Positions 9,854-18,681 of a stretch of 64,000 bases of DNA are shown one piece after another. The stretch is from Ceratodon purpureus (Eukaryota; Streptophyta; Bryopsida; Pseudoditrichales; Ditrichaceae). The position numbers were made by a program, and so were the translations under genes. The DNA lies in the NCBI GenBank assembly GCA_014871385.1, contig CM026431.1, forward strand, positions 7,437,778 to 7,501,777, given 5' to 3'. Position 1 is the first letter of the stretch; every line of letters starts with the position of its first letter. The notes under the pieces were generated by a model, which worked only from the letters and a program-made list of their open reading frames with translations, searched no databases and was not told where the DNA came from.

Positions 9854-10937
9854 TTATGCAGGAGCGAAGACAAGCCGTACCATCGCGGCCTCGGGGTTAT
9901 AACCGGAGCCGACGTTGGATCCCTCAGAATTGGACGTTACGCCACTGTCTCGCATCAAATCCACAGGTCGTCTACATCCTCTCGCCCTTGTCATCCTTTC
10001 GCTCTCTTCGATGACTGGCTCGGACGTCCACTGCGCTACCAATGCAGGGTAGCGTTTTATCGGACAATTTGGATGGCGCGTCTTGTTCTTTATCCAGTAC
10101 TTCTTCCATTGATACCGTGTCCAACTCAGCGCTTCCTGTAAGTATGACTTTATGTAATCTTGTCGCAGGGGCGGGTCGACACTAAAGCTCGCGTGAATAT
10201 CGTGCTCTATAAGCTGGAACGCCGAAGGTGGGTGCTGGTTGAACTCCTTCAAACTAACGTCTGATACTCTTCCCGCTGTGTCCCTTATAGCCCTATTTAG
10301 AATCGACTTCAGTGATGTTACATTCCCATTGGCATCAGTCGGAATTCGAGGAAGCGCAGCAGCCGCGTTGGGGCCACGCTGGTTCCTCATGAACTCGTTT
10401 CTCTGACGGCGCATGAGGTTCCGTCGATGATGCGGGCTCCCTTCCACTCCGCCAGTAGTCGCAGATACTACCGGGGACGATATCGACGACGGCGACATCA
10501 TCTGCTGTGAGAAAGGTACGCGGCCCTGGGGTGAGAAACGTTCTACTCCACCGAGCATAGGTTGTCTATCCGGCATCACACCATGATTGGCGGGGCGGGG
10601 TGCATGCGTAGGAGGCGGCCGCGCTTGCTGTGACAGTATGACAGTGCAACCTGGTCCGTCCAAAATTCCAACGTCGCCGGCGGACCTCGAAGTCATCGCC
10701 GCTGGTGACATAAGCACAGGCGAGTTTTCCAAGCACATATCTCCGTCGTTTGGATGACCTCCCGAACTCTCCCCGACCATGAACGTGCTCTCCCCGCCCA
10801 GTAACGACCTCCGTGCATTCGGCGAAGGGGTTACGTCGGCACCAACCACGGTTTTCCCCCGGGAATTCTGGTGTGGCAGCGGTGAGCGATGAGCAGGTGA
10901 GCGGTGAGCAGAAAATTTCACCGCCGGCCACCAAAAT
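9854..10937 (-). CDS. Transposase_24-like transposon accessory protein
   Basis: The minus-strand frame extends to 11128, but its first ~65 codons run through non-coding tandem repeats, so the true start lies at or below about 10937. The C-terminal half reads LKSILNRAIRDTAGRVSDVS, FQLIEHDIHASFSVDPPL, SYLQEALSWTRYQWKKYWIK, then RYPALVAQWTSEPVIEESER and MTRARG. This resembles the Ptta/En/Spm 'Transposase_24' region found in accessory proteins of plant CACTA elements: tryptophan-rich helices followed by an 'aWtse...sermtrArg' motif. The N-terminal part is a Pro/Ser/Gly-rich disordered stretch. The product would be expected to bind element ends rather than catalyse transposition. No matching transposase lies next to it, so it may be part of a non-autonomous or rearranged element. 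Confidence 0.5.
10876..10925 (-). repeat. GCTCACCGCTCAC repeat block, matched at 36.76 kb
   Basis: Read on the minus strand: a GGCGGTGAAATTTTCTGCTC block, then repeated GCTCACC units ending in CTCACCGCTGCCACA. The same arrangement occurs on the plus strand at 36757-36815. Shared sequence in opposite orientation suggests two copies of one mobile-element end. Confidence 0.55.
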
Positions 10938-10988
10938 TTCGTGAAATGGGACCTATTTCCGCGGCACCGGGGAGCGAGAAAATTAGCA

Positions 10989-11117
10989 GGGTACCCCACC
11001 TGAACGAATCCGTGGATTTGAATATCCGATCCGACACGTGCCAAAATTAGGAGGGTACCCCTCTTGAACATGTCCGTGGATTTTAATATCCGATCCGACA
11101 CTTGCCAAAATTGAACT
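10989..11117. repeat. Two 61-bp tandem repeats with TCCGATCCGACA half-site
   Basis: The unit contains GGGTACCCC, 'tgaac', 'tccgtggatttt.aatatccg', ATCCGACAC and 'gtgccaaaatta'. Copies cover about 10989-11049 and 11050-11117. Each has a GATCCGACA half-site related to the palindrome described at 21.5-24 kb. They lie between the minus-strand accessory gene and the plus-strand gene at 11132. Confidence 0.7.
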
Positions 11118-11131
11118 AGAAGTGGCACTTG

Positions 11132-11587
11132 ATGGAGAGGGTAGAGAAGGAAACTGATGTTTGGGTTCCCAACGTGGAGGAATGTGAGGTCATCGACATC
11201 CTCTCAAACTTGGGTGACTATTCGGTGGTGAGTACATGTGTAGGTCCTACTGTGGATAGAGCTGAAAACATGCATGATGATTCCGTGGTTCCTCCAAGAG
11301 TTGGATCATACTGCGAGCTTCGCACTTCTGGAGTACTTCCAAAGATTTCAAGTCCGTCGTGGAAACCGAAGAGCTTCACTCCAAGCCAACCAAAGAAAGT
11401 TTGGAATGTGTCGAATCCATACGGAGGTGCGGTTGGGGACGGAAAGATGTACGTGTCACTGCTGCGAAAGCCTTATGTGCGACCCAGTGTGCCTGCGTCG
11501 ACGGAGACTGAGATTGGAATCAACCTTCAAGACCACGAGGGCTGGGAGAGGCTAGATTTCTTGGAAGAGTACACAGAGAACGGCTAA
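11132..11587 (+). CDS. Unknown 151-residue protein
   Basis: A single open frame runs from the ATG at 11132 (MERVEKETDVWVPNVEECEV) to a stop at 11587 (...GWERLDFLEEYTENG). It is acidic at both ends, with a basic Pro/Ser-rich middle (KISSPSWKPKSFTPSQPKKV). No domain is recognised. It begins 15 bp after the 61-bp tandem repeats that contain ATCCGACA half-sites and could share a divergent promoter with the minus-strand gene. It may belong to the same transposon-like unit. Confidence 0.4.
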   Translation: MERVEKETDVWVPNVEECEVIDILSNLGDYSVVSTCVGPTVDRAENMHDDSVVPPRVGSYCELRTSGVLPKISSPSWKPKSFTPSQPKKVWNVSNPYGGAVGDGKMYVSLLRKPYVRPSVPASTETEIGINLQDHEGWERLDFLEEYTENG

Positions 11588-11589
11588 GT

Positions 11590-12453
11590 TGAGCAGTAGC
11601 GCATAGGGCAGCGTATGTAAACGACTGCTGCGGTGAGGCCTGGTATTAGACTTGGAAAGCTTCAAGTTATCACAAGAATAGGTTGCAAGGAGTGATGACA
11701 TCTTGGCATTGTCTTGTTAGATTCCCAAATGGCTAGAGTGCGATGATTTGTAACAACTGTGTCGACGAGCAATAAAGGGATGATTAAGGCGTTAACGAAA
11801 AGGCCCTCCATTATATCCCCTCATATCATAAGCCACCGTTGGAACTTTCGGAAGGAAACTGGAGGAGGTGGTCGGGGGGTAACCACGACATGGATGAGTG
11901 GCCTAAACCCATTGTAGGATCCGACAGCAACATTCTGGGATCTGTCCATCAGGGGTACTACGGACATGGGAACAGAGCTGCAGTGGCATGGAATTCCGAC
12001 AGCCGGGTTACCACAATATCCGGTCCAGATGATACCTAGCCAGATAATAGTTTGAGTACTGCCCGCATGGGTGTCGGTTCGCATCGGGGACGAGGAATTC
12101 ATCATGCATTTCCGCCTAAAGTGCGGAATGGTCATGGGGATTGATGAGGAAGGTTTCGGTTGATTGATAGAAGCGATATAATACATACAGTGCAATTTGC
12201 AAACCTCATATGTAAGGAGTGGTGCTGATTTCAAAGTGATTATGTATGTATTAAAGGATCAAAATGAGAACAATACAATGATTCTCGCAAAGGCCTCTTG
12301 CGAATCTGCGATCAGTTCACGCTGTCTACTTCCTTCTCATATACTCATATACGTAGGTGAAAATTTGATGTCTCTCTGCATACGGCTGTCCCTCAGCAAC
12401 CTAGCGGGCCATGTACTACGGAGGACAATACTGGAATGTTGCAACAATAGATG
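11590..12453. other. Intergenic, one palindrome module
   Basis: Contains the first of three related ~80-bp modules (11881-11962) carrying TGTAGGATCCGACA. Minus-strand open frames exist (11821-12234) but lack recognisable content. One could be a 3' exon of the 12454 gene; the junction is not supported. Confidence 0.4.
11913..11926. promoter_or_regulatory. Palindrome variant TGTAGGATCCGACA
   Basis: A 14-bp near-palindrome with one change (A for C at position 4) from TGTCGGATCCGACA. It has the same form as the sites in the second intronic array at 22.8-24.0 kb. Role unknown. Confidence 0.6.
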
Positions 12454-13128
12454 TCAAACGGGAACTTCCTTCGCCACCTCCGATACAGACTGCAGACTTG
12501 GACCTATCACAGAACTATCACAAATCCATCTTTCGCCATTTCGTTTCCATAGAGAAATCATGCGCAGAGTAGGGCACTGCATCGAAGGGTTGTCAACAAC
12601 ATTAAGAACCTGCAGCCCCGAATACGCTTCCTGGCGGTACGTGTCCCTCCAGAAATCGACTCTGAGAAACGTGACTGGGTCGGGTGGGGAGGGCTGCGCA
12701 AAACACAACGTGACGCTGTTGCCGTCCGGGGAGAACCCCACCTGACTCAGTCGATGGAAGGTTGTGGACTCACTCGGAGGAATATGAGGTGTCATGATTC
12801 CTCCAGAAGGTGCTTCCTGAAATCCTTGGCCAGGTACCCAGACGAAAAGCATGATGCACCTCATCTTCTTTGGAGCGTCATTGGAATGAAAAAATTGATC
12901 ATCATAGAGCACACTGCAGGTAAACACCTTCAAAAGCCACGTCTTAAAATTCTGAGACCAATCCTCAGCGGACTGATAGAGTGAAAACTCAATCTTGGCC
13001 TGCGCGGAGGGCTTGCGAAACACTATATCCCCGATCTGCGGATCCATCATGGAGCTGGTGTCTAACATAATTCGCGATCTAAGGCCTAGGCTAAAGCAAA
13101 TCGGATTCATTGCGAGGTCTATTGGCAT
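12454..13128 (-). CDS. Unknown 224-residue protein
   Basis: Minus-strand frame with ATG at 13128 (MPIDLAMNPICFSLGLRSRI) and stop at 12454. The content is protein-like: mixed hydrophobic and polar segments such as KIEFSLYQSAEDWSQNFKTW, MRCIMLFVWVPGQGFQE and DPVTFLRVDFWRDTYR, with even composition and no low complexity. Alternating beta-like strands suggest a folded domain, but I do not recognise a family. Two exact TGTCGGATCCGACA palindromes lie upstream at 13672 and 14166, each in a shared ~80-bp module. It may be an orphan of the surrounding transposon-rich region. Confidence 0.45.
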   Translation of the reverse strand: MPIDLAMNPICFSLGLRSRIMLDTSSMMDPQIGDIVFRKPSAQAKIEFSLYQSAEDWSQNFKTWLLKVFTCSVLYDDQFFHSNDAPKKMRCIMLFVWVPGQGFQEAPSGGIMTPHIPPSESTTFHRLSQVGFSPDGNSVTLCFAQPSPPDPVTFLRVDFWRDTYRQEAYSGLQVLNVVDNPSMQCPTLRMISLWKRNGERWICDSSVIGPSLQSVSEVAKEVPV

Positions 13129-13671
13129 GAGGTGGAAATGACCCAGCGTTCTACAATAACCTCATATATAGAGATCAGCCCACAGGCAGTATGAGTGAGC
13201 CGCCGGCAATTACGATACTGCTGTAATGGTTTAGGGTGAAAAGGTGCGGTGAATCATCGTCCGAGGAATACGGCAGTGTTAAGGCTGTATTAAGGTGAGT
13301 AAACTGAAATTTATGAAACCAAGGTCATTATGATGGCGCACATGTCAGTAACCTCCAACAGATTGCTTCACTATCGATTACCATGGGATTACCAATAAAA
13401 CAACTTCTAGGCGTTAAAGTCCTAGATTCCTGTTTAGGGCTAAAGACCTGCACCTAGGTTTGAGGCATCAGATCAATGCTTTGGCTGCGGTTATTACAGT
13501 GTTATCGGATACCTGCAGAGTTAAGTCATCAAGACCGCCCACTGTTCTCAACAATCATTACTATTTAGTACTGTCGTCAGTGGCAAAATCCCAACTCGCT
13601 GTCCATCAAATACCTATGCAACGAGGGCCGACCGAGGCCACCCACGACATTCGTTACGGGCAAAAACCCAC

Positions 13672-13685
13672 TGTCGGATCCGACA
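13672..13685. promoter_or_regulatory. Exact palindrome TGTCGGATCCGACA
   Basis: Perfect 14-bp palindrome, extended context AAACCCACTGTCGGATCCGA with CAATC following. It lies 544 bp upstream of the minus-strand gene starting at 13128. Confidence 0.7.
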
Positions 13686-14165
13686 ATCGCTTTCGGAAGG
13701 AGGTCGACATCGGGGTACTGCGGTTTGACGGTCGGAGCTGGAGTCCATTAGAAACTCGGGGGCCTGCTAAAAGTAGCCCCCCGGGCTTGCTCTTACTGCC
13801 CCCTCTTACTGTGGAGCGCGCTTGAAGTAACATGGGTGCCAGTTCGATGAATTAGAGAACCATTGAACGTGGGAAGATGCTTGATGACTGAGAATTTGTT
13901 TAGGGTGAACATGAGATCAATGCCGTGGCTACGGTTATATTCGATAATAAATGCGGAGTAACCGGCCACCTGCATCGTACCATCATCTAAACGGCTCTGT
14001 GCGCTCAACAATTATATTTTTTAACCACTAGAAGATGAATATTGGTGGACGAGAAATACCTCATCTCTCATGAGTGGCAATAACCAGAGGAGGGGTCCGT
14101 CAGAAAACTATCCGACGAGGGTCGCCTGGCGCCACCCGCGACATTGCTGAGTGGCCAAAACCCAC

Positions 14166-14179
14166 TGTCGGATCCGACA
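14166..14179. promoter_or_regulatory. Exact palindrome TGTCGGATCCGACA
   Basis: Second perfect copy in the same ~80-bp module type as 13672. It sits about 0.5 kb beyond the 3' end of the MULE gene and about 1 kb upstream of the gene at 13128. Confidence 0.7.
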
Positions 14180-14716
14180 ATCACTTTCGGGAGGAGGTCG
14201 AAAGCGGGGTACTGCGGCCTAGCCCTAAGAGCCGGAGTGGCAATGAAACCCGACAGCCGGGTTGGAGTGGCACCCCGGCTGGCTCACACCCGGCCCATTA
14301 TTAATGTACAGTGGGGTTATCTATCGCGGCTGCCGGTTCCATGATTGAGACACCCCATTCAGAGTGGGACGTACCTAGATGAATGATATTTCGCTACATG
14401 AGTGATGATTGTCTGACTGTCCCGGCAGCCATGTAAACCGAGACATTTGCGTAAGTGCAATATGAGTGAGAAGGCATATTTCACACGGAATATAGATGTA
14501 TTTAAGAAGCTGTAATGAATGTCATACATGGATGCATGCATCAACGGTCGCGCATCTGAGATTTGCGGAAAATGAGTAGTGCCTTCTCCCTTATTCTAGA
14601 ACGTAGATAGTATAACGAAGTCGTCAAGGTAGTCGACCCTAAAGTTGGAGCGAAGCCGGTTCATGATTCGCATCCACGGGAGTTGGGCTAGGAGGTTGAA
14701 GTGGCAACAACGATCC

Positions 14717-15019
14717 TTAGAATGTTACTAGCTCAAGAAGGCCGCTCTCGAGGATCGTCTTCACTTCGTTAAAGCTGAGAGTTGGAGCATGGATGTAAGA
14801 GTCCCGATGCATTTCAAGGTTGCATATCGCGTTGTAGATGTAGTAAAGATGCTTGCAAGGGACCCAGGGAGGACGTTTCCCAAGGGACTTCACGGACATC
14901 TCCTTGAAGTTGGGGCAGGTGCATCCGGGCTCGGGGCCTACTGTGATCTTGTACAAGTTTGACTCGGAAACAGTCTCGGAGACAAGGCTGATTATGCAAC
15001 CAAACCTAGGTGTTGGTAT
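14717..15019 (-). CDS. SWIM zinc-finger segment, probable MULE 3' exon
   Basis: The minus-strand peptide FGCIISLVSETVSESNLYKI, TVGPEPGCTCPNFKEMSVKS, PPWVPCKHLYYIYNAI carries the SWIM pattern C-x-C-x(n)-C-x-H (CTC ... CKH). SWIM fingers close many Mutator-like transposases, and this one follows the MULE gene directly. A likely acceptor is the 'cacctag' just before 'gtttggttgcata'. The donor within the end of the preceding exon (15065-16144) is undecided because the obvious choices leave a phase conflict. It ends with a stop at 14717. The motif is clear; the splice connection is inferred. Confidence 0.6.
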   Translation of the reverse strand: MPTPRFGCIISLVSETVSESNLYKITVGPEPGCTCPNFKEMSVKSLGKRPPWVPCKHLYYIYNAICNLEMHRDSYIHAPTLSFNEVKTILESGLLELVTF

Positions 15020-15064
15020 CATTGTCACGGATTGGATATGAACCGTAAGTAGAAGCGACGACGC

Positions 15065-18000
15065 CTAATTGTTCTCGTGCTCGGTTCTAGGTACCCGGTT
15101 GCAGCGACGAATCTTGAAACCTCCACGCACAGTAGGATAAACTCCAGGAGCATCGGGTACAACCAAGTGCGAGAGTTCAAACCGTGGCCGCTGTGGAATG
15201 CTGCCGTCGCCGTCATGGAAAACTCGTTGAGAGGGTAGGTCCTGACGTTGAGGTAGTCTAAAACCTGCAGCCTCTAGGTCCAAAATCTCTCGTTTTGTCA
15301 GGCGAGTTCCACGCTTCACGGGCCAGATAAGCGGAGGGGGCGCCATGCTTGAGACCCAATTCCGTTTCGTGCCCATGACGCATCTCTGAATGTCGTCGTT
15401 ACAGAAGCAGAACTGCATCCATTTCTGACGATCCTTCCTGACTTCTGTAAAGGTGCCCCAGTAGCATGGCACAACTGTGGTCTTCCCTCCGCGTACGAGC
15501 CTGGCCTTGCACTTCTTGTTTGTCTTTGCCTGCTGTGCGAAACATGCCTTTGCACAGCCCTTCGGCAGCCTGACAAGATGCCACTTACTGTCGTCCATGT
15601 CCGTCTCCTCTACTGCAGTTACGTGTGGACGAGTCGTATTCTCGTCGGGGCTTCGGACGGGCGAAGAGGCTGCGTCCACAGGTACCGGTCCAGCTTCGAC
15701 CCGAGCACGCGTCTTCCTAGTGGCCACCCGTGGTTGTGAGAAGTTTACTTTGTCGGGTCTGTGAGAATCGTATTCGGATCCAATTGGTTGATCGAGCTTC
15801 CGCTTCGTTGAGCCAAAGACCTCTTCGCCTTCTCTGTGGGGCTGACGGGAGAGCATCTGTGGAGCGACGTCGAAGTGTTCCGTGGCATCAGCAATACGTT
15901 TGGGAATGCCCGACTTCTGAGCCCGCCGTAAACGGAGCTCGGCTTTGCTCGGTCCTTTACCTGGGTTTTCTCCTCTGAGGTAGGCGCTATAGTTCGTGCA
16001 CTGCATGAAGCCCCGGACATAGTCGTCGACTGTGGCCGTGTACAGGCTTATCCCACGGTTGCCTGACATCTGAAGCCAGATATTATGGACAGTCTCTGAG
16101 AGGTTGCACGACGGCATCTCGTCCTTCTCCTCGTCTGTGAGGTTCTGCATTCAAAGAGAACTCCATGAATTTAGCAAGCTCTACGTTCAGTGGCAGCAAG
16201 GGAATCGAATAGAATGACAAGTTTAGCGGAAGAGGACTCACTAATTGCATGTAACCGCCCCACTGCCGGTACCGATAGTGCCAAAAGACGAGCCACTGCT
16301 CCAGATGTTCGAGTCCAGCAGGTGTCGAGGCCGCGGATGAAATCCACCAAGAACGGATGGCATGGTAACGAATGTCGGCATCCTCCCATGTCTTTGCATC
16401 TCGATACTGCCTGCACAAAGCGTAATGTTGCCTTTGGAGATCGTGACCTCGAATGTGAGCCTCCGTATACTTCTTCAATGAACTTGCCCAGTGGAATTGG
16501 CAGGTACGCTCACGGTCGGGCATTGGATCGTCCGCGTTTCCGTTTCCATATATTACTCGAACAGCGTTCCAATTGGCCTGTGCGCTGTCCGCCATGAAGC
16601 CTTTAAAATTGACATTATTCACCTTGTGCTTTGCCATTACCCCGTTCAGACCCCGCCAGAGCAAACTCTGCGCCCGAGCGTCCTCCGACTGCATATCGCA
16701 TACGGCAACTGTCATAACACGGCAGTATTGGGAGTCATACACATGACATGCCATTGTTGACCAATCCTTCGTTCGCCTGACGTGATCAAACATGATCCAC
16801 GCATCTTCCAAGTCTCCGCCAGGCTGCATCCGCTTCACGAGATCCACCCCTGACCCGGGGCCCCTCTCCGACATCTTGAAGACGAAGACCTTCTCGCCCT
16901 CCGCCCCCTGTCCCGGAAATTTGTTCTCGTGTATAAACTCCCATTTGCTGCAACCTCGCAGCGCGGCTATCCCGTCCATTACTCCCTTGTTGCCGACGGA
17001 TCTGAAGGTCGTGACGTCGTTCTTCAGACCTGGCCTGCTAAGAGGATAATAGAGCCTAAACGCCTGATCGAGCTCCTCATCCGAAAGATATTTACGCACT
17101 TCGCCGGGTTGGGCAAGGAGGAGGTCACTCAAGAAGTCCTTGCTAGCTTCCAATGCAATAGAAGAGGTTTTGCCCTCTGGATTCTGACCGACATGCGACT
17201 CGACGAGGTTGAGGATCTTCTGTTTGCTTAACCTGCAGTCAGCGTATCCTACGGGATGGTCGTGCGTGCCAATATGGATGCACGCACGGGTCATGTCAGC
17301 CCCCCCTAGGACGTAGTATATTCTAGCAGGGCATTGGGCGAGGCATTGCGGAGGAGTCTTGCATATCTTACACACGAGCGTAGACTTTGCAGGGGGATCA
17401 CAACTTACCTGGAAGGGGGTCAGCGACACTCCATCCCACTCAGCCTCGTTGACCTCGCTCAGACGGTTCTCCCGTCGTTTGCGAAAGTCGCAATTGTCAT
17501 TGCAGCATCTCAGATGCCCTGCACAAACGGAGTATCGAAACGTAAGCCCAGAGTCGTTGGAAATATTGGACGTCATCGTCTTACACCACGGATGTCCGTC
17601 GTACTTCTTGTCCATTCCTGCCATTGATTTTGCCGTCGATGGAGTCGCGGGGGGCGCGGGAGGAAGCTCAAAAAGCACATCGCCATTGAATTTGCCCGGA
17701 AGGAAGGGTACCCGCTCTGTCCTCAACGTACTGAAGTTCAGCCTGGACAACGCATTCTTGGCGCCGGATCGTGAAGCTAGGCGTTTGAGACAAGAGACGA
17801 CACTCGGGCTACCTAAGGATGACTTCTGCGTCGGTATGGGGTGCTCTTGCGGAGTTCTAAACAAATCGTCCGATTCCCTGAGCACATGGATCTCTTCTAC
17901 CACTCGACCTAACTTCGCGGCCTCAGTACCAGGACCTGCATCCACAGTTGAAGTCATTGAGCGCCCGGGTGTAAGTATCTCAGTCGATGCTGCCCATCGG

Positions 18001-18257
18001 TCTGGAGTTAGTCCCCTAGCAACATACTTTCTGGCCTCCAGAAGCCACTCTCTCCCTTCAGTAGTCCTACTGGGCATCTGATAAACCGTGTGAACCAAAT
18101 TCCCGCCGTCATCGACAACCTCCTCCTCTAGATGGATGCTCTCCAGCACAAGGTTGTATCTCACGCTTAGAAGACCAGCGCTAACGGATCCGACTCCCTC
18201 GGCATTACAAGGTACATGGAGAGGAACTTCGTGCCCCTCAGCTCGAATTTGCGCCAT
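15065..18257 (-). CDS. MULE-type transposase with GCM-like zinc region
   Basis: Two exons on the minus strand, 18257-16242 (672 codons) and 16144-15065, join in phase through a GT-AG intron (donor gtgagt, acceptor tgaatgcag), giving about 1031 residues. A Cys-rich block at about residues 224-262 (WCKTMTSN, VCAGHLRCCNDNCDFRKR) resembles the GCM-type zinc domain known from WRKY-GCM1 relatives in Mutator-like transposases. The DDE core shows IMFDHVRRTKDWSTMACHV (D491) and FKGFMADSAQANWNAVR (D557), followed by CQFHWASSLKKYTEAH. The third acidic residue was not fixed. The second exon adds a basic linker and a Cys-containing segment (CFCNDDIQRCVMG). Transposition enzyme acting in the nucleus on its own terminal repeats, which I did not find. 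The frame is intact, so the element may be active or recently so. Confidence 0.75.
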
Positions 18258-18299
18258 GGTCGCGAGAAATCAGGATTAAACTATGGAGACGCGACGAAT

Positions 18300-18681
18300 G
18301 GTAAGTCCCATATACAGACTGCGCTTAGAGCGTGGTGTTGAAGGAACTACAATCAGCGGGATTCCGACCGCATCATTACCAAATTACGGTTGAACAAAAT
18401 TGGTTAGGGACTTAAGAAGGAGGACTATTTTAAAAATTAGAGGGATTTGTGATATTTAATTATGCAGCGCTTTTTACTAGGAGCCGTCAAAGAGGATGTC
18501 ATAAATGCAGGTCGTGATGTTTGCACATAGTGCAATTTTACCACATCCAGTAATTGGCATTCACTCGTCTCATTCATCTATCCGAGTGGAGTAATGTCCT
18601 CACTTCTCTCGTTCCATACCTTCGGGCTCGGACCAGAATGAGCGGAGCCGTCGACAGGGTTGACAGGTCTCACCGTCAACA
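18300..18681. other. Divergent intergenic region
   Basis: 380 bp separate the minus-strand MULE start from the plus-strand eight-exon gene. It is AT-rich, with no convincing TATA box or repeat, and may hold promoters for both. Confidence 0.35.

Larger units (their letters stand above)
13130..14716. other. Intergenic with two palindrome modules
   Basis: No supported gene. Two ~80-bp modules (about 13636-13725 and 14130-14215) share 'aaacccactgtcggatccga', 'ctttcgg.aggaggtcga' and 'cggggtactgcgg'. The related third module lies at 11881. The rest is unremarkable. Confidence 0.45.

Noticed and set aside
9854..11128. Full 424-codon accessory-protein frame starting at 11128
   Set aside because: Its first ~65 codons are non-coding tandem repeats and a shared element-end sequence, so the true start must be further in.
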